Shown piece by piece: positions 41,643-53,600 of a DNA stretch of 64,000 nt (the stretch's first letter is position 1; each line of letters opens with the position of its first letter). A model generated the notes under the pieces. It saw nothing but the letters and a program-made list of their open reading frames with translations. It was not told where the DNA came from and did not search any database. The stretch spans positions 168,790-232,789 of the forward strand of contig JAAFKA010000006.1 in the NCBI GenBank assembly GCA_013299115.1. Reading direction: 5' to 3'. Made by a program: the position numbers and the translations under genes. Source of the DNA: Cytophagales bacterium (lineage in GTDB: Bacteria; Bacteroidota; Bacteroidia; Cytophagales; Thermoflexibacteraceae).

Positions 41643-44162
41643 TTAATTTCCAAAAAACGACAATCTCATTCGCCAGCCTATCTGTTGGAGTTCTTTTTTG
41701 TCGGCAAAGGCAGCTACGGCATCTATGCGGAGGACAGAAAAAATATTTTCTAAGCCTACTGTTACTTCGCCATAATTGCCTACACTTCTGTTGTTGAGGT
41801 AATGTCCGCCTGCCACCAAAAAGCATTTTGCTTTGCGAAGTAAGCCTATTCTGTTGGTCAAAAATCCGTTGAAATGCTGCTCGTAATGTGCCTCTACAAA
41901 ACCTGTATTGGTGCTAAATTGGTAAAAAGGCAAGAGGAAAAAGCTGTTCAGTTTATTGACCGAAAAGATAGTTTGCGAAGTATTGAAGTGGGCAAAATCC
42001 ATAAAATACATTTTTTTGTCGTTCAAAAAGCCTCCTGCTGTTACAGCCCATTCGCCTTTGCCCAACTGCCCTAAACTCATTTCATCTTGAATAGTTGCCT
42101 TTACAAAATCAAAATCCACATCAGCCAATCCTTTGCGATAATAGAGTTTGACTATAGGCAAGTTCGACTCGTTGTTTACCTTCAAATAAGGTCTTGAAAT
42201 GTAAGTTTGTTTAAATTTTAGTACCAATTCGGCATCTAAAAAGACAGCATTGTGTGAAGTAAAAGCAGGAAAATCATTGGTTTCATTTTGCGGATTATTG
42301 GAAGTAAATTCCCTGTTTTTGTACCAATTAAAGTAATAACCTCCTTTGTCTGTATTTTGCAAAGCATTTCTGTTTGCATATTCGCCTGATACATTGAGAG
42401 TTACGCCATTAAAAATTTCTGCCCCTGTGCCAATTTTTACGTAATTTTTTTCGTAAACTTTCAAATAATTGGTTTTAAAATAAGTCGTATAAATCGTATT
42501 CGTCAGGTAACGCAAAGGTTCTTCGCTGTTGTATTGGGCTATGTAACTTCCCCCTTGCAAGCGGAGATAAAAACGGTTGGTGCCATTAAAACGTCTGTAA
42601 ATGTTGGTTTGGGCATACAACCTATTGCTGGCAAAACCATAACGAATGTCGTTATCCCACGAAAAAATTCGGTATTGTGTACGATTGAACCTATAAAAAT
42701 TGACACCCAAATTCAAAACTAATCCTTCCACTGTGTTGGTTTGCACATTGTTGAGTACAGAAGGAAAACTTAGCCTGTAATTTTGGTAGGAGTTCCGATA
42801 AGTATAACCTGTGAGTAAGTTCCAAATTTTGGGCTTGTTTTCTTTTTTGTCCACCGAGTCTTTATAGACTTTGCTATCTCTGACGGCATAAATGCTATCT
42901 TTTCGCACATAATCACGTTTTTCTTCGGCTGTGAGGGCAAGAGGGCGTATTTTTGCCCAATAAGCCGAGTCTTTTTTGTTCGACTCCTCCAAAACTTTGG
43001 TAGTTTCTTTGCTAAACTGCACTTTGTCAAAAGAAGGCGTAAGGTTATAATCTGAAAAAACACCTGTAAAAACGCCGCTACCTCTAAAATCTAAGCCAAA
43101 AAAGGCTACCGACCACCGAAAATCTGCCGATTGCGTGCCTAATTTCCAAACATTTTGCCCACTGTTTTGCCCCGTATTTTGATTAACAGGAATATACACT
43201 TGTCTGAACGTGAGAGAATCCACAAAATTAATTCCTGTTTCTTTTTTGGTTATCAGCAATTCTGTACTGTGAATTCGCCAGCTTTGGTCTTGAATATAGA
43301 CCACGCCATAAAAAGTTGGCGTACCTTTTTGCTTAGGCAACAGCTTAATTTTGTGCAGGAGCAAATTGACCCCTTGCACATTTTCGCTAACAGTTCCTAT
43401 GTATTCATATCGATAATGCACCATAGCCGTAGCTGCAATGGGCGAAATCATAGGTCGGTTCGACAATTCGCTGAGGTCTATGCTGTTTTCGTAGAGGTTA
43501 ATTTCCAAATCGAGGGCAGAGTTCCAGCTAAAAGCATTGTTTCTACCACTTACTTTCGAAGAAACCACAAATTCTTTTTTGTCGGGCTTGTTGATATAAA
43601 TTTCAGAAACAGACTCCGAAAGATAAACAATGCCCCGATTGACCGAATCTCCCTCCGAACCAGGTATGCTAATATCTCTACCCATAATTTTGCGAGGAGC
43701 TTTGTCTATCCGTTGCAGCCCTTTGATATAAGCCGAAGCCGTATATTTTGTGCCTTCGTTGAGGTAAATTTTGCGTTGGGCTTGGGCATTGCGTATAATT
43801 TCGTAGGCGGGGTCTTCGCTGTCTGCCTTCACCACCACCTCCTGCAAATTGATACTTTCAGGTTTGAGTTGTATATTGAGCAAGACATCAGTAGTTGCCA
43901 TTCGAACAGTTTGCGTAATGGTTTTGTAGCCCACAAAACGAAACGAAACTTGATATTCTCCTTCGGGCAAGGCAAGGGCAAAACCTCCATCGGCATTGGT
44001 AACAGTACCCCTATTAAAATCTTTGTTACCTGTTTTTTCTACATAGACCGTAACAAAAGGCAAGGTGGCGTTTTGTTCGTCTGTAACTGTGCCGTAAATT
44101 TTGGCTGCATAGCTGGTTTGGCACCAAATCAAATAACAAAGAAGGAAAATTAGTTTTTTCAT
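41643..44162 (-). CDS. DUF5686 / carboxypeptidase-regulatory-like outer-membrane protein
   Basis: This encodes 839 residues with signal peptide 1-19. The CarboxypepD_reg-like beta-sandwich (about 20-108) has the typical KIYGTVTDEQNATLPFVTVYV and TNADGGFALALPEGEYQVSFRFVGYKT. It is followed by LQEVVVKADSEDPAYEIIRNAQAQR, the junction seen in DUF5686 proteins. The C-terminal 400 residues are amphipathic beta strands ending in Phe (WRMRLSFFGN), consistent with an outer-membrane barrel. The family is widespread in Bacteroidota and its function is unproven. The signal from the plug-like domain resembles SusC/TonB systems, but no TonB box is evident. Confidence 0.82.
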   Translation of the reverse strand: MKKLIFLLCYLIWCQTSYAAKIYGTVTDEQNATLPFVTVYVEKTGNKDFNRGTVTNADGGFALALPEGEYQVSFRFVGYKTITQTVRMATTDVLLNIQLKPESINLQEVVVKADSEDPAYEIIRNAQAQRKIYLNEGTKYTASAYIKGLQRIDKAPRKIMGRDISIPGSEGDSVNRGIVYLSESVSEIYINKPDKKEFVVSSKVSGRNNAFSWNSALDLEINLYENSIDLSELSNRPMISPIAATAMVHYRYEYIGTVSENVQGVNLLLHKIKLLPKQKGTPTFYGVVYIQDQSWRIHSTELLITKKETGINFVDSLTFRQVYIPVNQNTGQNSGQNVWKLGTQSADFRWSVAFFGLDFRGSGVFTGVFSDYNLTPSFDKVQFSKETTKVLEESNKKDSAYWAKIRPLALTAEEKRDYVRKDSIYAVRDSKVYKDSVDKKENKPKIWNLLTGYTYRNSYQNYRLSFPSVLNNVQTNTVEGLVLNLGVNFYRFNRTQYRIFSWDNDIRYGFASNRLYAQTNIYRRFNGTNRFYLRLQGGSYIAQYNSEEPLRYLTNTIYTTYFKTNYLKVYEKNYVKIGTGAEIFNGVTLNVSGEYANRNALQNTDKGGYYFNWYKNREFTSNNPQNETNDFPAFTSHNAVFLDAELVLKFKQTYISRPYLKVNNESNLPIVKLYYRKGLADVDFDFVKATIQDEMSLGQLGKGEWAVTAGGFLNDKKMYFMDFAHFNTSQTIFSVNKLNSFFLLPFYQFSTNTGFVEAHYEQHFNGFLTNRIGLLRKAKCFLVAGGHYLNNRSVGNYGEVTVGLENIFSVLRIDAVAAFADKKELQQIGWRMRLSFFGN

Positions 44163-44187
44163 GTTTTTTTAAGAAGTTAGTAATCCT

Positions 44188-44324
44188 GTAACATACGCTT
44201 TAGCCTGTGCTTGTAGTCTTTCGGTTTTGAGAAACCGAAAGCACAAGGTCATGTAACATACGCTTTAGCGTGTGATTTATGAAACTGTTGCGTAAATCTC
44301 ACACGCTAAAGCGTATGCTACATT
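44188..44324. repeat. Three family-C palindromes flanking a hairpin
   Basis: ACATACGCTTTAGC occurs at 44188-44210 and 44253-44275, and its reverse complement at 44299-44324. Between the first two, CTTTCGGTTT (44218-44227) pairs with 44232-44241. This fills the front of the 439-bp spacer between the DUF5686 gene and the giant gene. The remaining 44325-44511 is AT-rich with nothing recognisable. Confidence 0.7.
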
Positions 44325-44511
44325 CGAACTTACATTAATTGAAAACTTACAACAGCAAAAAAAGTTTGCAAGTAAGCATAAAAGCAAGATGCAAAAAAAG
44401 AGGAGAAGGTTGCAAATAATCGTAACTAAATATTTCATTTATTTAGAATAGCCAAAACATTTTGATTACTTTTTTCGTATTAGACCACTACAGTTGTATT
44501 TTGATTAAATA

Positions 44512-44542
44512 TTTGCTTATTGAAATAAGAAAGTGTATATTT
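44512..44542 (+). promoter_or_regulatory. Bacteroidota-type promoter of the giant gene
   Basis: TTTG (44512-44515) and TATATTTG (44535-44542) are separated by 19 bp, an excellent match to the sigma-ABfr -33/-7 arrangement (TTTG-N19-TAnnTTTG). Transcription would start near 44550, about 50 nt before the preferred ATG at 44602. Confidence 0.7.
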
Positions 44543-44601
44543 GTGAATTAAACTAAAAAACTGTTATGAAAGAAAATCTTACACAACAACAACTTATAAA
44601 A

Positions 44602-47600
44602 ATGAATAACTTCTTAACAAAAATAGTAGCTATTCTGCTACTTTTATTCGTTAATACCTTGCCCATGCTTGCCCAAAGATTCTGGGTAACAGGAGGTGAC
44701 GGGAATTGGAATAGCACGACCAACTGGGCTACTACTTCGGGTGGAGCTGCGGGAGCATCTGTTCCTACCTTAACAGACGATGTCTTTTTCGATGCCAATT
44801 CGGGGGTCGCAGGTTATACAGCAACCTTAAATGCAGCAGCCACTTGTCGGGCATTGAATTTTACAGGTGTCAATGCAATGACCTTAGCAGGAGCCAGTCC
44901 ACTAACTGTGGCAGGTTCCTTGACGTTTACAACCAATGTTACAACCACTTTTACAGGTTTATTAACCTTCGATAACAATACAGGGGGAACAAATACAATT
45001 GTTTCGGCTGGTAGAGTGTTGGTTTGCCCTGTTAATTTTGGTACAGCTACTACTACCAATGGTTGGGGATTCTCAGGGCAATTTGAAACTACTCAACCTG
45101 TAGTTTTGATTAGTGGAACACTAACTATTTTTGGTATTCAGTTTCGTTGTTTAAGTTTTTCCACCAATAGTGTTACCACACTTGCACGTACTGCTACATT
45201 GAATGGTTGTGTACTTAGAACTACAGGAACAGGTACTGTTATAGATTTTGGCAATGATACTAATCTTACCCTCAATGTGCTTGGAGGAGCTTTTTTAGGT
45301 ACTGAAGGTGCTAATTCTGTAATCAATACAGGTAATAGCTCGAAAACCATTCCTTTGTTAGATTTTGGATTATATACAACAACTTCTTGTACGATTAATC
45401 TTTCTACGGTTGCAGCAAATACGATTACATTTAACGGATTTAATAACACTGATGTCTTAACAACCCTTACGATTACAGGGAACTCATCTGTCGTTTATGA
45501 GAACATGATAAGGTTATGGGCTACTGGTGATAATGTTACTTTTGGAGGTAACAATGCAACTTTCAATGGTGTGTTTTCAGCTGATTTAGACCCTAACCAT
45601 ACAATTACCTTTAATAATACAGGAACAAATACATTTAATACGGTTTTCCCTGTTGGTGGCACTTCTACTATTACATTTAGCAATGGAGGAGCAAATACTT
45701 TCAACAATCCAATTACCATTGGTAATGGAACTACCACTACATTTAGCAATACAGGAACCAATACCTTTGGTAGCACCATTGCAGTAGGCACTGGATCTAT
45801 TACCAATTTTAGTAACAATGGCAATACCTATAATGGTGTGGTAACAATCAACGCAGGAAGTACATGGCGTTTTTCTGGTACAGGTACCTCTACTGCCACC
45901 CAAAACTTTGTTTTAGGTGGTACTTGTATTGCTCCACCTACCAATTATGTAACCATAGCAGCCAATACAGGCACTGCAGTAGTTAATTTTACACCTGCCC
46001 AAACTTGGGGAAATGTAACAGTAAACAACATTAATGCAGGTGGAGGGACTGCCATTACCGTTACCACAGGTTCTGTTACAGCAAGTACAAACGTAACCCT
46101 CAGTACAGTTGCACGCAATTTATTTTGGGTAGGTGGCACAGGCTCATGGGACGACCCTCTCATGTGGTCTTCTGTTTCTGGTGGTTTAGGTGGACAATGT
46201 ATCCCAACTGTTAATGACAATGTATTCATAGATGCCAATTCAGGTACAGCAGGTTTTACAGCTAACTTACTGGGCAATGCTTTTTGTAGGACATTAAATT
46301 TTGCAGGGGCACCAAATTTTGCTATGACCTTGCCTGTTATCAACACCTTAGAAGTAAGTGGTGGTTGTAATTTAACGGCTGCTGGTACAGTAGATATGTC
46401 TGGTTTCTTAGGCAATTTCTTGCTTTCTTCCAATGTTAATTTGGCACCACCTTACACAGTCAATACAAACAACTTGACCTTAGGTCCCATTACCTTTGAT
46501 TTAGGAACTAATCCTAATGCTGTTCGCACATGGAACTTGGCAAGTGATATAACGTCAAGAAACATAGGAGGTATTGTGCAGTTTAATATAGGTACTTTAA
46601 ATACAAACAACTTTGCTATTACCACAAGGGCATTCAGCGTAAATAGTGTACCTGATTTAGTAAGAACATTAAACTTAGGTTCTTCTGCTGTTACTATCAC
46701 AGGCAATGGAGCAGCCGTAGTAGATTTCAGAGGCAATACAGCTAATTTTACCCTCAATTCAGGGACTTCTATTTTCACTTTTACTGCGGTAGGTGGTACA
46801 GCAGGTGTGAATACAGGTACATTTACTAAGACTTTGCCTGCTATGGTATTTACCACACCGGGTACAGTAAATTTTACTACAGCAGCTACCGCAAATACAA
46901 TTACCTTTGGTTTTATTACTGTCAATGCTGCCACCATTTTTAATAGTTTTGGTAATAGCCCCAAAATATATAGTGGAGTAGTTACTTTTGTTTCAGGAGT
47001 TACAGCCGTTTTTGAAGGCAATTCTACGCTTAGTAATGGGATCAATTTTCCTTCTGCTGTTTCTGCTGTTACTTTCTCGCACAATGTAACCACTGCTACT
47101 GCGGGTACTTTTACCGTGGGCAATAGTGTTTCCACTATAAACTTTGAAGGTACTAATATTTTTGGCAGACCTGTTACAATGGGTAATAATGTGATTACCA
47201 ATTTCAATGGGGCAAATGCCAATACTTTTAATGCAGCTACCACTTTCGGTATGAACAATGCCGTAACTTTTGCCACGACCAATACAGCCTGTACTTTTGG
47301 TGCTGCGTCTTCCTTAATAGTTGGTGCTGGCTCTACTATTCGATTTATGGCAAATGCTGCTACAACTACTTTTAATGCAGCATCAACAATTACTTTACAA
47401 GGGACTTGTATCAGTAGAGTGATACTAAGGAGTACCACCAATGGCACACCAGCCTTAATAAATTTTGGCACACCAAGAAGTATATCCAATGTCAATGTAG
47501 CAGACATTACAGCCGTAACAAGCACCTTGACTGTTACCACACCTAATACACCAGTGAATCCAAATTTAGGTGGGAATACCAATGTTACTTTTGCTGCGGG

Positions 47601-50600
47601 TACTACGGGCAGAAACTTGTTTTGGGTAGGTAGAAACAACCCCACTGGGGCAACCAATACCCTTTGGAGTATAGAGTTGAATTGGGCTGCATCTTCTGGT
47701 GGACCTGGTGGAGAGTGTATTCCTACTATCAATGATAACGTAACTTTCGATGCCAATTCGTTTTCAGCTACTATCAACACTGTAACAGTTGATGTAGTCA
47801 ATGCTTTTGCTAAAAACATGACTTGGACAGCAGCCACCAATGCACCTATCTTTGCTGCTGGTGTTGCCAATGTAGATTTGACTTTGGGAGGTAGTTTGGC
47901 AATGGCAACAGGAGCAATGACTGTAAGTTATGACAAAACAATCAATTTTACAGTTTCTACTATCGGTGTGGTTGCTAACCCTAAAACAATTACAAGTGCT
48001 GGAAAAACCTTTGTTTGTAACTTTAACTTCAATAATGCAGGAGATACTTGGAAGTTACAAGATAATTTCTTGACTACCTTAGATGTTACGCTAACAGCAG
48101 GTACATTTAGCACAGTAGCCACAGGCAATCAAGCACGCAATTTCACTGCACGTAGGTTTAATGCCAATGTAGCAAGTGATTTAGTTCGTGCAGTAGAATT
48201 GGCAACAGCAGCCTCCACAGGCACAACCACTTTTACCTTGACAGGCAATTCGGCTACGGTTTTAGATTTTACAAGTGCTGCCAATAACCTCACGTTTACA
48301 GGTGTTGCAGGTGCTAATACTTCTATTGTAACTTTTGCAGCATCAAACCCTGTTGCAGGTGGCACTTACACAGTGGAGGTAGGCGTAGCCAAAACATTTG
48401 GTTCATTTACTTTTACGCACACTGTTGCGGTTACAGCTACTGTAAATACTGCTGCCACAGGCACTAACAATTTCCAAATTATGACCATTGCCAATGCAGG
48501 TGCTGTTACTTTTACAGGTTTATCTGCTAAAGTAATTACAGGCAATTTGTTGGTCAATACACCAAATGGTGTAAATGGTTTTGTTATGAATGGCAATACA
48601 ACGGTTTCGGGTACAGTGTCCTTTGTGAATACTGCCAGAGCAACTTTTAATAATACAGCTACCTTTGATACCAGCAATGATATAGTAGATTTTGGAAACA
48701 GTGCAGTAGCCAACTTTGTAGGTGCTTTGACTGTTACAGGCAGGTCTATGACCTTTGGCACTACTGTTACAGCAAACATGGCAGCCATTACCTTTACTTC
48801 CTCAGCAGCCACAGCAGCCAATTTGACTTTTGGCAATGGGGCAAGTACATGGACAGTATCAGGTGCTGCCACTTTCAACAATGCAGCAGGTATGACAGCC
48901 AATGTGGTGTTAGGGAATACCGTAACAGCACGTTTTTGCTCACCTGTTACTTGTGCAGCTAACAACGTATTTAGAAACTTTACTATAGGTACTGCTTGTG
49001 ATGTTACTTTTGGCAACACTGGTACTACTGATTTACAATTAGTTACTATTGGTGGTAGTAGTGCTTGGCGTTTTAGTACAGGAGGTATTACCTCTTTCAA
49101 TGATATGGTATTGAGTGCAGTTTGTACAACACCTATTATATTAGCTTCTAATATTGGCGGTACTTGTGCCTTTATCAAGGCAGCAGTCAATCAAACATGG
49201 TCTGATGTGCAAGTAACAGACGTGAGCAGAAATAATGCAGACCCTCTTTTCCCTGGCACCATTACAGTCTTAACACAGACAGTAACAAACTGTGCAGCAA
49301 ATATTGTAGTACCTGCGGGTTTGCCTCGTACTTTGTATTGGGTAGGAGGTAGTGGTAACTGGAATAGCACTGCACGTTGGTCAACTTCAACAGGAGGACC
49401 TACTGGGGAGTGTATTCCTACAATTAATGATGATGTAATTTTTGATGCTAATTCAGGTGGAGCAGGTTATGTAGTTACAATGAATGTGATTGGACAATGC
49501 AGAACTATGGATTGGACAGCTACCTTAATTGGTGCAACTGCCTCGAATAATGCTACTTTCCAAATGGACAACGAATTGACTGTGGCAGGTAACTTAGCTG
49601 TACACACAGGTATGACCGTAACAGGCAATTCTCGCAGAATTGTGTTTAAACCTACATCTGGTGTTATTATTCCTGCCCGTACCATCAGAACCAATGGTAG
49701 GATAATAGATTTTATGGACTTCAGAGATTTTAACACCATTGTTGGTAGTTGGACCTTGTTAGATGATTTGACTTTGCGAAATGTCAATATCTTAGGCACT
49801 AATACCAACATAGGTGTACTCAACCTACTTGGTGGCACGTTAAACACTAATGGTTTTACTGTTAATGTCAATGCCATTAATGCAAATCCTTTGCTCTATA
49901 CTTATAGCTCTACTTTTAATGCAGTATTGGCAAATCCAGCAGAAACAGACAGAACTCGTACTTTGAACTTGACGGGAACAGCACAAGTAAATATAGCAGC
50001 TAATAATGCGGATTTGACAGGTACGGCAGGTTTTGCAGCCAATACTTGTATTCCTTTAGATTTACAAGGTAACTCGACTAATTTTACCTTGAATGCAGGT
50101 ACTTCCAATATACGTTTTTTGCGTTCAGGTGGTACAATCACTGTAAACTTAGGTTCAGAAGCAAAAACAGTATATGACTATACACTGGTAGGTACAGGTA
50201 CAACCATGAACCTGAATACAACCAATACAGGTCCTCATGTATTCCGTAATTGTAATTTTGCAGATGCTACCAACCTAACAGTGACTGGTACTTCGCTAAA
50301 AACCTATAACTTGTTAGGCTTTGGTAACAATACAATAAGCACCTTTAACGGACAAAGTACTGTTACAACTACTACTACTTATGGTACAAATACAACCACT
50401 ACCTTTGTTGCTATTGCTGCACCCGCAGGTGCTTTTCATACATTTAATGGGGCTGTAACCATAGGCTCTACGGTTGCTAACTTTGCTACTTTCAACGACT
50501 CTAACTTCAAAACTACCTTTACTTGTTTGGTAGGTGCACCTTCGCTTACAGCATTCATTGGAAACTGTTTATTTGAAGGGGCTGTTACCTATAATGGGGC

Positions 50601-53600
50601 TGCTTCTTTAATGAGTTTGCGAGATAATAACACTTTTTTATCTACTGCTCCTTTAGGGTTTAGAGCCAGTGGCTGTTTACTAAGTAGCATAGCTGGTGCA
50701 TTTGGCAATAGAAACAACGTGTTTGGTAGTACCATCACTTTCGATTTTAGCTTGCCACCAGCAGCCCAAACAGGCACTTTGAATAATTCCACCATAAACT
50801 TATTAGGTGGAGGTGATTTTAGAGGGGCAATAACCATGATAGGCAACACCAATACCTTTAACATTGGTGCAGACTTAAATAGAGCAAACTTATTTAGGGG
50901 TGCTGTACGTATTGGTGGAGATACAAACATAGTGAATGTGCAAAGTGCTACCTCCGCAGCAGGGGTAAATTCCTCTTTGACTTGTTTCCTATCTACGCTG
51001 ACCATTGGCGGAGCTACAGGTGGACCTCCAACCACTTTGGCTACTATTCCCAATGTAACTTTTGCGGGAAGAACATTTTTTAGAGATAATACCACCATTG
51101 GTGTAGGCAGTCCGTCTATTGCTGCGGGAACTTACAACATTACTTTTGATGATTTAGTAGAATGGGTAGCTACACCTGCAGTAGCAGCAACAGATTTGGG
51201 TAATCCTGTCAATAATTTTATTACTTCTTTTTCGGGTGCAATGCCTATTTTCGCCTCCACTGCAGGTAAATTATTAAGCATAGGACAAGATAATCGTGTG
51301 CAGATGACCCCTGCTTCTACGGTTGCTGGCGTAAACTGCACATTTAGAAATGTTACTTTTGGCGAAAACTGCTTGTTTACCATACAAAACACAGGTGCTG
51401 GTGCTACACCAGGTCATACCTTCGACGTCTTGACACTTGGACAGTATGATGTGGTAGAGTTTCCTTCTGTTAGAAGTACGTTACCAAATGTTGTTGACCC
51501 AATTATCACGATTAATCAACAAATTATAACCCTTGTGAACTGTACGGCTTGGGTAAAAATAGCAACAGTAGAGGCTAACAGAAGAGTAAGAATAAACTTC
51601 CCAGCAGGGGCACCTGCCAATGCTTGGCGAAACGTAATTATGCAGGATTTGCATATACTGAACAATAGTGCAGCAGCACCTGTTATTGTTACGTGTACAG
51701 ACTGCCAACCAACCAGTAATATCACAACAAGTGGTGCTGGTGGTACTATCAACTTTATTGGTATTTTACCCTCGCCTGGAGTTTACTACTGGGTAGGCAG
51801 AAGTGCAGCTTCTTGCGACTGGACAGACCCCCTCAACTGGTCGACTACCAATGGAGGACCTTCTGGCACTTGTGTACCCAGTGCCAATGATGATGTGTTT
51901 TTCACTTCACTTTCATTTGGAAATGCTTTTAATGTTTGCTCAGCAGTAAACGTAGATGTTAGTTTTGTATTTTGTCGAAGTATGACTTGGATACCCGCAG
52001 GTGGACACCCTGATTATCCTGGTTTGGGTGCTTGTGATGTTACAGTACCAAGATTAAGGTCAGCTATTGGTGTGCCTATTGCAGTGCCAAGTCCAGCTAC
52101 TATTCAGGTTTATGGCAACTTGTATTTGCCACAAACTGCTATTGCCAATGCTTTTGACGGAATTTTTGAGTTTACAGGTGGTGGCAATGGACGTATTAAT
52201 ACAATTTCTTCTCCAGGAACAGCAGAGTTTTTTGGTCCTGTTGTCTTCAATAGTGCTGATATTTGGGAAATCACAGACCGTTGGGATTCTAACAATGACG
52301 CAAGAGGTAGTGTTACCATCAATTATGGTACCTTGCGTGCTTTCTGTAATGGTACTAACTTTATATTCCCCGCTACAGGTACTTGTGGGGCAGGTGTTTC
52401 TGGCACTGCGAACTCGAAAGCCATGACCTTAACAGGAGATTTTACAATCAATTTACCTGTTGATATTTCCTTGACCCAAGCCAGATTTGAGTCGGGTGCA
52501 GGTGCAGGAGGCACAGTAACATTTGATGGAACAAACAATGCCCAAAACATTAGTTTTGCCATAGACCAACTAAGCCCTTCTTGCGATGGGGTAGCCTACA
52601 ACTGCGGTGCAGCAGTCAATGCTTGTGTTACCAGTCCATTCAATAACTTGGTAGTGAATAAAATATTTGGTGCTACCATTGCCAATGCCGTTTTGAACGT
52701 AAATACTTATACCATTACACTCAAACGCAATTTCTCTATTTTGAGTGGTGATGTACGTGATAATGGCAACCAAATAAGGGGGAACTCTACAGGGCAGTTG
52801 TTCATGGGAGCAAACACAATCTTACGTTTATCTCAACAAGGCACAAGGTCAACTGTATTTCCTACTTGCTACACAAAACCAAATATCAATTTGCAACACA
52901 CACCTGTTGCAACATTTGATGGCTATATTGCAACTACCATGCTCGCAACAAGTGATGTAAGCACAGTAGCAGCAGATGTAGCCAATGGTTCGGCAACAGT
53001 TTTGTATTCTTCTAACTTAGGCACTAATCAATATGTGTCATCTGTGCCTGATTATGCAAACCTGATAATAGAAAATCAAACTAAATTCCTTGACGGGGCA
53101 ACCACTGTCAATGGTAGTTTGATAGTGCGTACAGGTGCTACGCTAAATGATATGGGTTTCCAAATTACAGGCAATAACAGAATAGGAAGTACACCCTTAG
53201 CTAATCAAAGCCGTATCCGTTTAGAGGGAACAGCCACGCTAATTTTAGGTACTCCTGTTGCAGCTTCGCTTGCAACTTATCCTACAGCTACGCAAATACC
53301 AATTGGTATTGGTGGGGCAGTAGGCAAAGGGATTAATTCTTTGACTGCTACTGCAAATGTGGCAACTACCTTCCCAACCTTTACACCATTGGGCAATATT
53401 GCACTCTATACACCAGCAGCCCCTGTTCCTTATTTGGCAAATGGCAAAATGGAACTCTATGCAGATGGGACAGCCATAGCCAATGGCAGCACAGTCCGTT
53501 ATGAGGCGAATGCAAATCAACAAATACAAGGTGGTTTTTCTTATGGTAATTTGACTTTGACAGCCGCAAGTGCCTTGCGAGATAAAACAGTGGTAGGTGG

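Noticed and set aside
43155..44153. A 332-codon plus-strand ORF
   Set aside because: It lies entirely opposite the DUF5686 gene, has no recognisable motif, and its composition (Arg/Phe/His/Asn-rich) is that of an antisense shadow.
46452..47870. A 472-codon minus-strand ORF, with others at 48366-49190, 45945-46433 and 50589-51098, opposite the giant gene
   Set aside because: The sense strand is rich in Thr, Asn, Ala and Gly codons whose complements rarely form stops. The antisense products are low-complexity (Val/Lys/Pro/Leu/Thr-rich), show no domains, and the sense gene has a signal peptide, promoter and T9SS tail.
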